Notes under the pieces: generated by a model
Told to the model about the DNA's origin: nothing
Database searches by the model: none
Seen by the model: the letters and a program-made list of their open reading frames with translations, nothing else
Translations under genes and position numbers: made by a program
Shown: in pieces, positions 1 to 6,025 of the stretch
How the letters are laid out: each line of letters begins with the position of its first letter
Position numbering within the stretch: position 1 is the stretch's first letter
Assembly: GCA_022563285.1 (NCBI GenBank)
Contig: JADFNQ010000023.1
Coordinates: 1 to 11,072 of the forward strand
Direction of reading: 5' to 3'
From: Chloroflexota bacterium
Lineage (GTDB): Bacteria; Chloroflexota; Dehalococcoidia; SM23-28-2; RBG-16-64-32
DNA: 11,072 nt

Positions 1-1
1 G

Positions 2-277
2 GAGGAGGGGCTGGCAAGCTTCATCCTGCGCGAGACGTCCACGCTGGGCGTGCGGGTGCGCCCGGTGCACCGCTGGGAGGCGGAGCGGGAGGTGGTGGAG
101 TTCGAGTCGTCCCTGGGGCCGGCAGCCGTCAAGGTGAAGCGCCTGCCGGACGAGCCGCCGCGGGTGGCGCCGGAGTACGAGGCGTGCAAGCGGCTGGCGG
201 AGGCGAGCGGTCTACCCCTGGCGGAGGTCTACCGGATCGTGCAGGCGGAGGGGGAGGGGTTCCTCACCACCCGCTAG
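2..277 (+). CDS. larC: LarC, nickel pincer cofactor biosynthesis protein, C-terminal fragment
   Basis: This is the last 91 codons of a gene that enters from the left edge and ends at TAG (275-277). The frame is open from base 2. The translation holds the C-terminal signature I recognise for LarC (former DUF111): RETSTLGVR near the start, a strand reading GPAAVKVKRLP, then APEYEACKRLAEASGLPLAEVY near the end. LarC is the CTP-dependent nickel insertase (cyclometallase) that places nickel in the pyridinium bis-thiocarboxylate mononucleotide cofactor of lactate racemase and related enzymes; it is cytoplasmic. No larA, larB or larE is visible in the window. It is the only plus-strand gene and converges on the RDD gene with 7 nt between stop codons. 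The family call is from recognised motifs; the catalytic and metal-binding parts lie outside the window. Confidence 0.85.
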   Translation, partial: EEGLASFILRETSTLGVRVRPVHRWEAEREVVEFESSLGPAAVKVKRLPDEPPRVAPEYEACKRLAEASGLPLAEVYRIVQAEGEGFLTTR

Positions 278-284
278 ATGGAGG

Positions 285-758
285 CTATCGCGTCTTGATC
301 ACCACGGTGCCAGCGATGTAGTCGTGAAGCCCCCGCTTCTGGCCGGTGAACGCTATCATCAAGAACCCTATGAGCAGGATGATCGCTGACGCCAAGTAGC
401 CGATGTAACGGAGAAGAGCCCGTCCAAAGTCGATAGGCTCTCCGTCAACGGTGGTGATCTCGATGCCGACGGCCATCTTTCCGGGTGTGGCCCCTTGTGC
501 CGTCCAGAACCCAACTGTGTAGACAATACCGACGACGATCTGGAGCACCGCACCCGTCGTTCCCCCCGCAGCGATGGCCAAGACTACACCGACGATAAAA
601 AGAATGATGGCGTCGATTATATAAGCTGCGAAACGGATCCAGAATCCGGCGTAGAAGACGGCGCTCAGAACCCGTCCGCATCCCGAGCAGAACCCGGCAT
701 CGGCGGGCACTGACTGACCGCACGAGGGACAGAAAGCAGTACCGGCGACTGACTCCAC
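285..758 (-). CDS. Zinc-ribbon RDD-family membrane protein
   Basis: A 157-residue protein starting at GTG (756-758), with GGGGGA six bases upstream. An ATG at 763-765 is in another frame. Residues 10-27 form a zinc ribbon (C10-x2-C13 ... C24-x2-C27). The RDD domain follows: FWIRFAAYIIDAIIL (R42, D49), hydrophobic segments at about 43-65, 70-88 and 118-138, and the conserved TPGKMAVGIEI stretch at 91-101. RDD proteins are small inner-membrane proteins of mostly unknown function; some have been linked to ion or osmolyte exchange, so no substrate is assigned. An N-terminal zinc ribbon on an RDD domain is a recurring architecture. The gene lies 89 nt downstream of the HAD gene, so it may have its own promoter. 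Its GC content, counted roughly over a few lines, is about 50-60%, against about 70% in the adjacent HAD gene, with more AT-ending codons. This could mean later acquisition or simply membrane-protein composition. Confidence 0.85.
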   Translation of the reverse strand: MESVAGTAFCPSCGQSVPADAGFCSGCGRVLSAVFYAGFWIRFAAYIIDAIILFIVGVVLAIAAGGTTGAVLQIVVGIVYTVGFWTAQGATPGKMAVGIEITTVDGEPIDFGRALLRYIGYLASAIILLIGFLMIAFTGQKRGLHDYIAGTVVIKTR

Positions 759-794
759 AGGGCATCCCCCCTTCTATGTGAAACAGGCGCAGCG

Positions 795-824
795 AGCGTA
801 CCGCAAGCCCGTAGGGCCGGTCAA
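795..824 (-). promoter_or_regulatory. Possible sigma70-type promoter for the RDD gene
   Basis: On the minus strand, TTGACC (819-824) is followed after 18 nt by TACGCT (795-800), placed about 37 nt before the GTG start of the RDD gene, in the 89-nt gap after the HAD stop. The -35 box matches consensus at five of six positions; the -10 box is weak. Chance matches are common, so this is tentative. Confidence 0.3.
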
Positions 825-847
825 GGCGAGCGTCGGGTTCGGCAACC

Positions 848-1648
848 CTACAGCACGAAGTGCTCGATCGCCCAGGCGACGCCGTCGGCATCGTTGGCAG
901 GGGCGATGTGGAGGGCGGCGCGCTTCAGCTCGTCCGGGGAGTTGTTCACGGCGATGCCCAGGCCGGCCGAGCGCAGCATCGAGAGGTCGGACTCGGAGTC
1001 GCCCATCGCCATCACGTCGGTCAGGGGCACGTCCAGATCGCGGCAGACGATCTCCAGGGCGCTCGCCTTGTCGGCGTCTGGGTGGGTGAGGATGACGTAG
1101 TGGGGAAGACCCAGGGGCCGGTTTAGGGAGAAGCTGGCGCGGCCGTCATAGAACGGCAGGAAGCGCTGCGAGATCTCGTCCACCGCCTCCTCGCCGAAGA
1201 CAAGGACGGCAGTGGGCTGTCCCCGCGCCACCTCCTCGGCCTGCCGATCGGAGATGCGCAGGCCGGCGGGCAGGCGTTCCGGGATGACCCCGGGGCGCAT
1301 GCGCATGTAGGTCACATCCTCAATGGTGGTGAACATCTCCCAGCGGCGCTCGTCGGCCAGGGCGGCGACCTCCTGAGCCGGCTCCTGGTCCAGCCGTAGG
1401 TGCAGCAGTTCGCCGCCGTCACCAGGGCGTTTGATGACGGCGCCGTTGTTGCAGATGAGGGGCGTATCGATGCCCAGGCGGTCAGCGGTGCGCTTGGCCA
1501 GGAGGTACCAGCGGGAGGTGGCGAGGACGACCTTCACGCCCGCCCCCAGGGCGCGCCTGACCGCCTCGCCGTTGCGTTCGCTCACCTTGAGGGAGCTGTT
1601 GAGGAGGGTTCCGTCCAGGTCCAGGGCGATGAGCTTGATGTCGCTCAC
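848..1648 (-). CDS. Cof-type HAD-superfamily hydrolase (HAD-IIB phosphatase)
   Basis: A 266-residue cytoplasmic protein with all four HAD motifs: motif I ALDLDGTLL with nucleophile D10 and acid/base D12; motif II LATSR with T44/S45; motif III lysine K194 in DADKASAL; and motif IV MGDSESDLSML with D217 and D221 for magnesium. The large C2-type cap at about residues 85-190, the length and the C-terminal NDADGVAWAIEHF are those of the Cof/YidA-like subgroup, which dephosphorylates sugar phosphates, flavin or pyridoxal phosphates. The substrate cannot be read from sequence. Motif II reads TSR where many relatives have TGR. The GTG start (1646-1648) overlaps the stop of the SPFH gene upstream by 4 nt (GTGA), which suggests translational coupling. 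The stop is TAG at 848-850. Confidence 0.9.
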   Translation of the reverse strand: MSDIKLIALDLDGTLLNSSLKVSERNGEAVRRALGAGVKVVLATSRWYLLAKRTADRLGIDTPLICNNGAVIKRPGDGGELLHLRLDQEPAQEVAALADERRWEMFTTIEDVTYMRMRPGVIPERLPAGLRISDRQAEEVARGQPTAVLVFGEEAVDEISQRFLPFYDGRASFSLNRPLGLPHYVILTHPDADKASALEIVCRDLDVPLTDVMAMGDSESDLSMLRSAGLGIAVNNSPDELKRAALHIAPANDADGVAWAIEHFVL

Positions 1649-2547
1649 TCCTTCGGTTCGTCCTCCACGCTCACGCCCTTGCGAGATGGGTTTCCGCTTC
1701 CGTCGCCGCTGTCGCCGCCGAACATGCTGGCGAACGGGCGCAGGAAGTTGGTGAACTCCAGCGGGAAGACGTACTTGGTGGAGGGGCTTTCGCCGATCGA
1801 CTTGAGGGTCTCGAAGTACTGGAGGCTCATCGTCTTGGTGTCGACGCCCTTGGCGACCTGGTATATCTTGTCGAGGGCGTTGCTGAACCCCTCGGCCTCC
1901 AGGATCTCGGCCTGACGGTCGGCCTCGGCGCGGAGGATGGTGGCCTGGCGGTCACCCTCGGCGCGGAGGATGGCGGCCTGCTTCTCCCCCTCGGCCACGG
2001 TGATGTTCGCCTCCCGCTGGCCGTCGGCCTCTAGGACAACGGCGCGGCGATTGCGCTCGGCGGACATCTGGCGGCTCATCGCCTCCTGGATGTCGCGCGG
2101 CGGCTGGATCTCGCGGATCTCCACCGCTGTCACCTTGACGCCCCAGCGGTCGGTGACCTCGTCCAGCTTGGCCTGCATGACCTGGTTGATCTGGTCGCGC
2201 TTGGCCAGGACGTCGTCCAGGGAGATGTCGCCGACCACGGCGCGGAGGGTGGTGATCGCCATGCCGCGGGCGGCGCCGATGACGCTTTCCACCTTGAGGA
2301 CGCTGTCCTCGGGGTTGACGATCTTCATGTAGACGAGCATGTCCACGGATACGGGGGCGTTGTCCTTGGTGATGCAGGTCTGGGGCTCCACATCCAGGAA
2401 GATCTCCCGCAGGTCGACCAGTCTCACCTGGTCGACGAAGGGCCAGAGGGGGAAGATGAGGCCGGGCCCCTTCTCGCCCAGGCAGCGTCCGAAGCGGAAG
2501 TGAACGAGGCGGCGGTACTCAGGAACTACGCTGAAGAAGAACGGCAT
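1645..2547 (-). CDS. SPFH/stomatin-like (band 7) protein without N-terminal membrane hairpin
   Basis: A 300-residue protein of the stomatin/prohibitin family. VVPEYRRLVHFRFGR at 7-21 and KGPGLIFPLWPFVDQVRLVDLRE at 26-48 open the SPFH domain, which runs to about residue 155 (QPPRDIQEAMSRQM). Residues about 160-225 form an alanine- and charge-rich helix with roughly 11-residue repeats (EGEKQAAILRA, EGDRQATILRA, EADRQAEILEA), expected to be coiled coil. The last 25 residues are disordered and acidic. Family members oligomerise into membrane-associated scaffolds that affect membrane protein quality control. The start is firm: ATG at 2545-2547 lies 6 nt after AAAGGAGG, and an in-frame TAA sits just upstream of that site. 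There is therefore no room for the N-terminal hydrophobic hairpin seen in most bacterial stomatins; only PFFFSVV is hydrophobic. No NfeD-like partner gene is visible. Its stop overlaps the HAD start. Confidence 0.9.
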   Translation of the reverse strand: MPFFFSVVPEYRRLVHFRFGRCLGEKGPGLIFPLWPFVDQVRLVDLREIFLDVEPQTCITKDNAPVSVDMLVYMKIVNPEDSVLKVESVIGAARGMAITTLRAVVGDISLDDVLAKRDQINQVMQAKLDEVTDRWGVKVTAVEIREIQPPRDIQEAMSRQMSAERNRRAVVLEADGQREANITVAEGEKQAAILRAEGDRQATILRAEADRQAEILEAEGFSNALDKIYQVAKGVDTKTMSLQYFETLKSIGESPSTKYVFPLEFTNFLRPFASMFGGDSGDGSGNPSRKGVSVEDEPKE

Positions 2548-2589
2548 TGCGGGCCTCCTTTAGGATCGGGCGGGCTGGGTGCGCGCCTA

Positions 2590-3528
2590 TTATAGCGCCA
2601 AGACGCGCTGAGCGTTCTCGTGCAGCACGGCCCGCTTCTCGGCCTCTGTTAGGGGCAGGCGCTGGACGCGGGCGGAGTCCAGCACGGGGTCGAACCAGGG
2701 GTAATCCGAGCCGAACATCACGCGGTCTGTCCCGACCCGTCGCAGGGCGGCGGCCGCCTCCTCATCGCTCAGCGACGGCCGCTTCTCCGTGCCGTTGATG
2801 ACGTAGCAGCAGTCGAAGAAGACGTTGGGGTAGTCGCGGGCCAGGTCGGCGCAGGCATCGAAGTCGCCGAAGGCGAGGTGGGCCATGACGATGGTGAGGT
2901 GGGGAAAAGCGGAGAGCACATCCGGGAAGTGCTTGGGGTGGGCGTGATCGGTGGGGCCCGGCCCCAGGGCGAAGGCGCCGGAGTGGAAGATGATGGGGAG
3001 GCTCAGCTCCTGCGCCCGCTCGTAGGCCGGCCACAGGCGGCGGTCGTTGGCGTAGAAGCGCTGGTTGGGCGGGTGCAGCTTGATGCCGCCCAGACGGGCG
3101 CCCGTTGGGCCGCGCGTGCCCTCGCCCCAGCGCAGGTCGATCTCGGCGACGAGCTCCTCCGCGCTCATGGACGGGTCCAGGCCGATGAAGGGGATTAGCC
3201 GCGGATGCTCACGGGCGACATGGCAGGTCCACTCGTTGCGGCGCTGGAGACGGCCGATCATCTGACGGCGGATGTCGTCCTCGGCTTCGGCGCGCTGGGC
3301 GGGGCTGAGGTCCGCGGGCAGCTTGGCGACGGCGGCCTCGAACATGTCCACGACGGGTGTCATGTTCACCATCACCGCCTTCTGGATACCGCCGCGGTCC
3401 ATCAGCGCCAGCAGCTCGTCCACGGTGCCGCCGTAGTCGGTGAGGCCGCTGCCCATCATCGCCTGGCGGCCGATCTCGCGGCTGCGGTAGGTGTGGACGT
3501 GGGCGTCGATGATGGGTTGGCCGGGCAT
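2590..3528 (-). CDS. Amidohydrolase family (amidohydrolase-2, TIM-barrel) protein
   Basis: A 312-residue metal-dependent hydrolase or decarboxylase of the PF04909 type. Visible metal and active-site residues are H10 and H12 in IIDAHVH, K150/H152 in GGIKLHPP, H182 in PIIFHSG, H217 in IVMAHLAF and D275 in MFGSDYPWF, in the usual order for the family. Relatives include aminocarboxymuconate semialdehyde decarboxylase and 4-oxalomesaconate hydratase, but the actual reaction cannot be assigned. The protein is expected to be cytoplasmic, as no signal peptide is seen. The ATG at 3526-3528 is preferred because IDAHVH falls at the normal distance from it; a start 25 codons earlier would overlap the end of radC and adds non-homologous sequence. 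The gene begins 1 nt after the radC stop with only a weak ribosome site (GTAGG), consistent with coupled translation. The stop is TAA at 2590-2592. Confidence 0.88.
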   Translation of the reverse strand: MPGQPIIDAHVHTYRSREIGRQAMMGSGLTDYGGTVDELLALMDRGGIQKAVMVNMTPVVDMFEAAVAKLPADLSPAQRAEAEDDIRRQMIGRLQRRNEWTCHVAREHPRLIPFIGLDPSMSAEELVAEIDLRWGEGTRGPTGARLGGIKLHPPNQRFYANDRRLWPAYERAQELSLPIIFHSGAFALGPGPTDHAHPKHFPDVLSAFPHLTIVMAHLAFGDFDACADLARDYPNVFFDCCYVINGTEKRPSLSDEEAAAALRRVGTDRVMFGSDYPWFDPVLDSARVQRLPLTEAEKRAVLHENAQRVLAL

Positions 3529-3529
3529 C

Positions 3530-4294
3530 CTACGCTTCGGGGAAGCCCAGGTGGCGTTCGCGCAGGCTGACGAAGCCGTTGCGGGCCAGGACGATGTGGT
3601 CAAGTACCTCGATGTTGAGGATGGAGCCGGCCTCCCTCACCTGGCGGGTCATCGCCACGTCGTCGGCGCTGGGCGTGGGATCGCCCGAGGGGTGGTTGTG
3701 GACGATGATGACGGAGGGGCAGCCCTCGCGCACGGCGTCCCGGAACAGGTCGGAGACGCGCACGTGAGTGGCGTTGACCGTGCCTTTGTAGACCTCCGGA
3801 GCGGCCAGCACCTGGTTCTTGGCGTTTAGGAGGACGACGCGCAGGTGCTCCTGCTCCAGCAGGGCCATGTCGGCCAGGAGGAGGTTGGCGATGTCCTGCG
3901 GGGAGCCGATGGAGGGTCGCTCCTCGGGCTGGGTGGCCAGCAGACGGCGGCCCAGCTCCAGGGCGGCCAGCACCTGGGTTGCCTTCGCCTCGCCCACGGC
4001 GTGCTCGGCGCAGAGCTCGCCCACGGAGGCGCGGGCAAGCCCAGGCAGGCCGTTGAAGCGGGAGAGGAGCCGCGTGGCCTGGGCAACAACGTTCTCGCCG
4101 GCGGCGCCGGTGCGCAGGATGATCGCCAGCAACTCCCCGTTGGAGAGGGCGGAGGCGCCCATCTGGCGCAGCCGCTCGCGGGGCCGCTCGCTGGAGGGCA
4201 TGTCGCGGATCAGGGGGCGGTACTCGGCGGCGGGAGCGGTCCCGCCTCGGCTCGGTGGGTCGCTGTCGTCCGTCAGGCTATGGCGGGCAGGCAT
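3530..4294 (-). CDS. radC: RadC family JAB/MPN+ domain protein
   Basis: A 254-residue protein with the usual RadC layout: an N-terminal part with MPSSERPRERLRQMGASALSNGELLAIILRTG (32-63), a helix-hairpin-helix-like segment (about 70-120), and a C-terminal JAB1/MPN+ metalloprotease-like domain (about 130-254). The JAMM zinc motif is intact: HNHPSGDPTPSADD gives H199, H201, S209 and D212 with exact H-x-H-x7-S-x2-D spacing, and E149 is the likely upstream glutamate. The historical DNA-repair role of RadC was withdrawn for E. coli, so the true function is open; a role in DNA processing has been proposed. The ATG at 4292-4294 has AGGAAAGGA 8 nt upstream. The first 25 residues are proline- and charge-rich and poorly conserved. 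The gene starts 27 nt after the LysM gene and stops 1 nt before the amidohydrolase start. Confidence 0.93.
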   Translation of the reverse strand: MPARHSLTDDSDPPSRGGTAPAAEYRPLIRDMPSSERPRERLRQMGASALSNGELLAIILRTGAAGENVVAQATRLLSRFNGLPGLARASVGELCAEHAVGEAKATQVLAALELGRRLLATQPEERPSIGSPQDIANLLLADMALLEQEHLRVVLLNAKNQVLAAPEVYKGTVNATHVRVSDLFRDAVREGCPSVIIVHNHPSGDPTPSADDVAMTRQVREAGSILNIEVLDHIVLARNGFVSLRERHLGFPEA

Positions 4295-4321
4295 GGGGTC
4301 GGTCCTTTCCTGCGGCCGTCA

Positions 4322-4873
4322 CTACTGGGGGATGACCAGCACGTCCCCCGGCTGGAGGAACAGGGCTTCCTCCTCGGTGAGGCCGTTGACGGCGAGGATG
4401 TCCAGGAAGCTGACGCCGAAGAAGTCGGCGATGCCGGAGATAGTGTCGCCTTCCACCAGGGTGTACTCGACGGGCCCTTCCGGCTCCGGCGTCGGCGTCG
4501 GCGCCGGTGTGGGGGTGGGGGTGGCTTCCGGGGTGGGTTCGGCGGTAACGTCGGCCACGGGGGTCTCCGGGGTCTCCGGGGTCGGCACAGGCGATGGGGT
4601 GATGGGCACAGGGGAGGCGACGGGGGAGGTCTCCGGGATGATCACCTCCGCCGATTCGCCGGGCAGTCCCGGAGGGCGGATCAGGAGCCACAGCGCCAGC
4701 ACGCTGCCGAGGAGAAGGGCGAGCAGGGAGATGCGGAGGACCGTGCCTGAGGGGGCGGCGTTAACGGGGTTCAGGCAGTCCGTGCAGAGGTCTTCGCCGT
4801 GGTCCCCGCAGTAGGGATTACCGCAGCGGGGACAGCGCTCGGTGGCTTCTTGATCGCAGAAGTAGCAATCCAT
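4322..4873 (-). CDS. Membrane-anchored LysM protein with N-terminal double zinc finger
   Basis: A 183-residue protein in four parts. Residues 3-33 carry eight evenly paired ligands (C3, C6, C14, C17, C22, H25, C30, C33), a B-box-like cross-brace pattern able to hold two zinc ions. Residues 45-65 are a single transmembrane helix (LRISLLALLLGSVLALWLL). Residues about 70-134 are a Pro/Thr/Glu linker rich in TP and ETP repeats. Residues 137-182 are a LysM domain (YTLVEGDTISGIADFFGVSFLDILAVNG ... LQPGDVLVIP), which normally binds N-acetylglucosamine polymers such as peptidoglycan. Inferred topology: zinc finger in the cytoplasm, LysM outside. The ATG (4871-4873) puts the first zinc cysteine at residue 3, so no earlier start is needed; the ribosome site is weak. 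It lies 58 nt after rplL and 27 nt before radC. Function is unknown; it could report on the cell envelope or anchor a partner. Confidence 0.85.
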   Translation of the reverse strand: MDCYFCDQEATERCPRCGNPYCGDHGEDLCTDCLNPVNAAPSGTVLRISLLALLLGSVLALWLLIRPPGLPGESAEVIIPETSPVASPVPITPSPVPTPETPETPVADVTAEPTPEATPTPTPAPTPTPEPEGPVEYTLVEGDTISGIADFFGVSFLDILAVNGLTEEEALFLQPGDVLVIPQ

Positions 4874-4889
4874 AACCCGTAAGCGACGC

Positions 4890-4924
4890 TCTGGGAATGC
4901 GTTGTGGCCTTCCCCAGACGCATT
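4890..4924 (-). other. Competing hairpins in the rplL-LysM gene spacer
   Basis: The 58-nt spacer between the rplL stop and the LysM gene start can fold two ways on the minus strand. In one, AATGCGT (4918-4924) pairs with ACGCATT (4896-4902), a perfect 7-bp stem. In the other, TCTGGG (4913-4918) pairs with CCCAGA (4890-4895), 6 bp. The arms interleave and share a base, so the stems mostly exclude each other. Neither is followed by a T-tract, so this is not a standard intrinsic terminator. It might control readthrough, mRNA processing or translation of the LysM gene. Confidence 0.35.
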
Positions 4925-4931
4925 TTACAGG

Positions 4932-5339
4932 CTATTGCAACTCCACGGTAGCGCCCGCTTCCTGTAGCTTCTTCTGCGCCACTTCGGCGTCCGTCTTGGA
5001 GACCCCTTCCTTGACGTTCGTCGGCGCGGACTCCACCAGGTCCTTGGCCTCCTTGAGCCCCAGCGTGGTGACCTCCCGCACGGCCTTGATCACGTTGATC
5101 TTGTTGCCGCCGATGTCCTTCAGGTGCACCGTGAACTCCGTCTTCTCCTCTTCCGGGGCCGCGGCCTCAGCCGGGGCGCCGGCGACGGCCGCGGGAGCGG
5201 CGACGGCCACGGGAGCGGCGGTGATGCCGAACTCGTCCTGGATGCGCTGGTTGAGGTCACGCAGCTCCAGGATGGTCATCTCCTTGATGATATCCAGCAC
5301 CTGGTCTACGCGCTTCCCGTCTGCGGAAGCCTTAGCCAT
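4932..5339 (-). CDS. rplL: 50S ribosomal protein L7/L12
   Basis: A 135-residue stalk protein of the large subunit that recruits EF-Tu and EF-G and stimulates their GTPase activity. The N-terminal dimerisation segment (VDQVLDIIKEMTILELRDLNQRIQDEFGI, about 11-39) is joined by an Ala/Pro hinge (about 40-63) to the globular C-terminal domain (EKTEFTVHLKDIGGNKINVIKAVREVTTLGLKEAKDLVESAP ... KKLQEAGATVEL). GLKEAKDLVE is the classic signature. The length is slightly above the usual 120-130, mainly from the N-terminal extension and hinge. The ATG (5337-5339) has AAGGAGG close upstream. It follows rplJ by 24 nt, the normal rplJ-rplL pairing. No rpoB follows; the next gene is the LysM protein. Confidence 0.98.
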   Translation of the reverse strand: MAKASADGKRVDQVLDIIKEMTILELRDLNQRIQDEFGITAAPVAVAAPAAVAGAPAEAAAPEEEKTEFTVHLKDIGGNKINVIKAVREVTTLGLKEAKDLVESAPTNVKEGVSKTDAEVAQKKLQEAGATVELQ

Positions 5340-5363
5340 GTCTCTCCTCCTTTTCCGGTTGCT

Positions 5364-5921
5364 CTACGCTGTATCCAACTGGCGGGCGCGGGCCTCGATC
5401 AACCCGGGCAGCTCGCCCAGAGCCGATTGCAGAAGTGACGATAGTTCCTGAAGCGGCGAGTCCAGGAGGCCGACGAAGGCGACCAGGGGCGACTGGAGCT
5501 GCCCCGCGAGCTGGGCCAGCATCACCGGCCTGGGCGGCAGGCGGACGAGAGCGCGAAGGTCTTCCGCTGATACGACCAGGCCGTCCATGAAGGCGCCGCG
5601 GATGGCGAAGGTGGGCGGCGCCGACTGTGCATACTCCGTGACCGCCTTGGCGGCTTCGGTCGGGTCGTCGTAGCCGAGGACGAGGGCGGTAGGGCCCTCC
5701 ACGATCTGCATGAGGTCGGGCATCCCCGCCTGGTCGGCGGCCCGGCGGAGAAGGTTGTTCTTCACTACCCTGACCTCCACGCCGGAAGCGCGAAGCCGCC
5801 GCCGCATCTGGTCCATCTCCTGGACGCGCAGGCCGCGGTAGTCCGCGCTAACGGTGATGCGGGCGCGCTCTATTAGCTGCTTTATCTCCTGGACCAGGTC
5901 TATCTTCTTCTGGGTCGGCAT
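5364..5921 (-). CDS. rplJ: 50S ribosomal protein L10
   Basis: A 185-residue stalk base protein that binds 23S rRNA next to L11 and carries L7/L12 dimers on its C-terminal helix. Recognisable segments are QKKIDLVQEIKQLIERARITVSADYRGLRVQEMDQMRRRLRASG near the start, VVKNNLLRRAADQAG, and EGPTALVLGYDDPTEAAKAVTEYA. The C-terminal helix ELSSLLQSALGELPGLIEARARQL is the expected L12-binding region. The ATG at 5919-5921 is chosen because GAGGAG lies 7 nt upstream and MPTQKKIDLV matches the family N-terminus; the open frame continues 30 codons further up, but only through the leader RNA and terminator. Expression is probably controlled by the L10 leader and attenuator directly upstream. Confidence 0.97.
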   Translation of the reverse strand: MPTQKKIDLVQEIKQLIERARITVSADYRGLRVQEMDQMRRRLRASGVEVRVVKNNLLRRAADQAGMPDLMQIVEGPTALVLGYDDPTEAAKAVTEYAQSAPPTFAIRGAFMDGLVVSAEDLRALVRLPPRPVMLAQLAGQLQSPLVAFVGLLDSPLQELSSLLQSALGELPGLIEARARQLDTA

Positions 5922-5943
5922 GCGGCCGCTCCTCGATAAATCG

Positions 5944-5969
5944 AAAATCCCTTGCCCGGAGGCAAGGGA
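5944..5969 (-). terminator. Intrinsic terminator (attenuator) in the rplJ leader
   Basis: On the minus strand a perfect 9-bp stem, TCCCTTGCC (5961-5969) with GGCAAGGGA (5948-5956), closes the tetraloop TCCG and is followed directly by TTTT (5944-5947) and, after CG, by ATTT. It lies after the L10 leader fold and 22 nt before the rplJ ATG, the position expected for an attenuator. The 5' arm and loop contain TGCCTC (5959-5964), which can instead pair with GAGGCA (6030-6035) in the L10-binding fold. Confidence 0.82.
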
Positions 5970-5988
5970 CGATTGGTCGCTTCCTAGA

Positions 5989-6008
5989 CCCCAACCTGAC
6001 GGCTGGGG
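5989..6008 (-). other. Stem-loop between L10 leader fold and attenuator
   Basis: On the minus strand CCCCAGCC (6001-6008) pairs with GGTTGGGG (5989-5996) to give an 8-bp stem with one G-U pair and the 4-nt loop GTCA. It sits between the L10-binding fold and the terminator. It may act as a spacer helix that brings the antiterminator arms together or as an RNA polymerase pause hairpin; the role is inferred only. Confidence 0.5.
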
Positions 6009-6025
6009 CATTCTCTTCCTGTCGT

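Noticed and set aside
3529..3603. Upstream extension of the amidohydrolase frame into the end of radC
   Set aside because: The extra 25 residues are low-complexity and overlap RadC's conserved C-terminus; the family N-terminal motif IDAHVH follows the ATG at 3528.
5922..6011. Upstream extension of the rplJ frame by 30 codons
   Set aside because: It runs through the attenuator and hairpins and lacks similarity to L10; the ATG at 5919-5921 has its own GAGGAG site.
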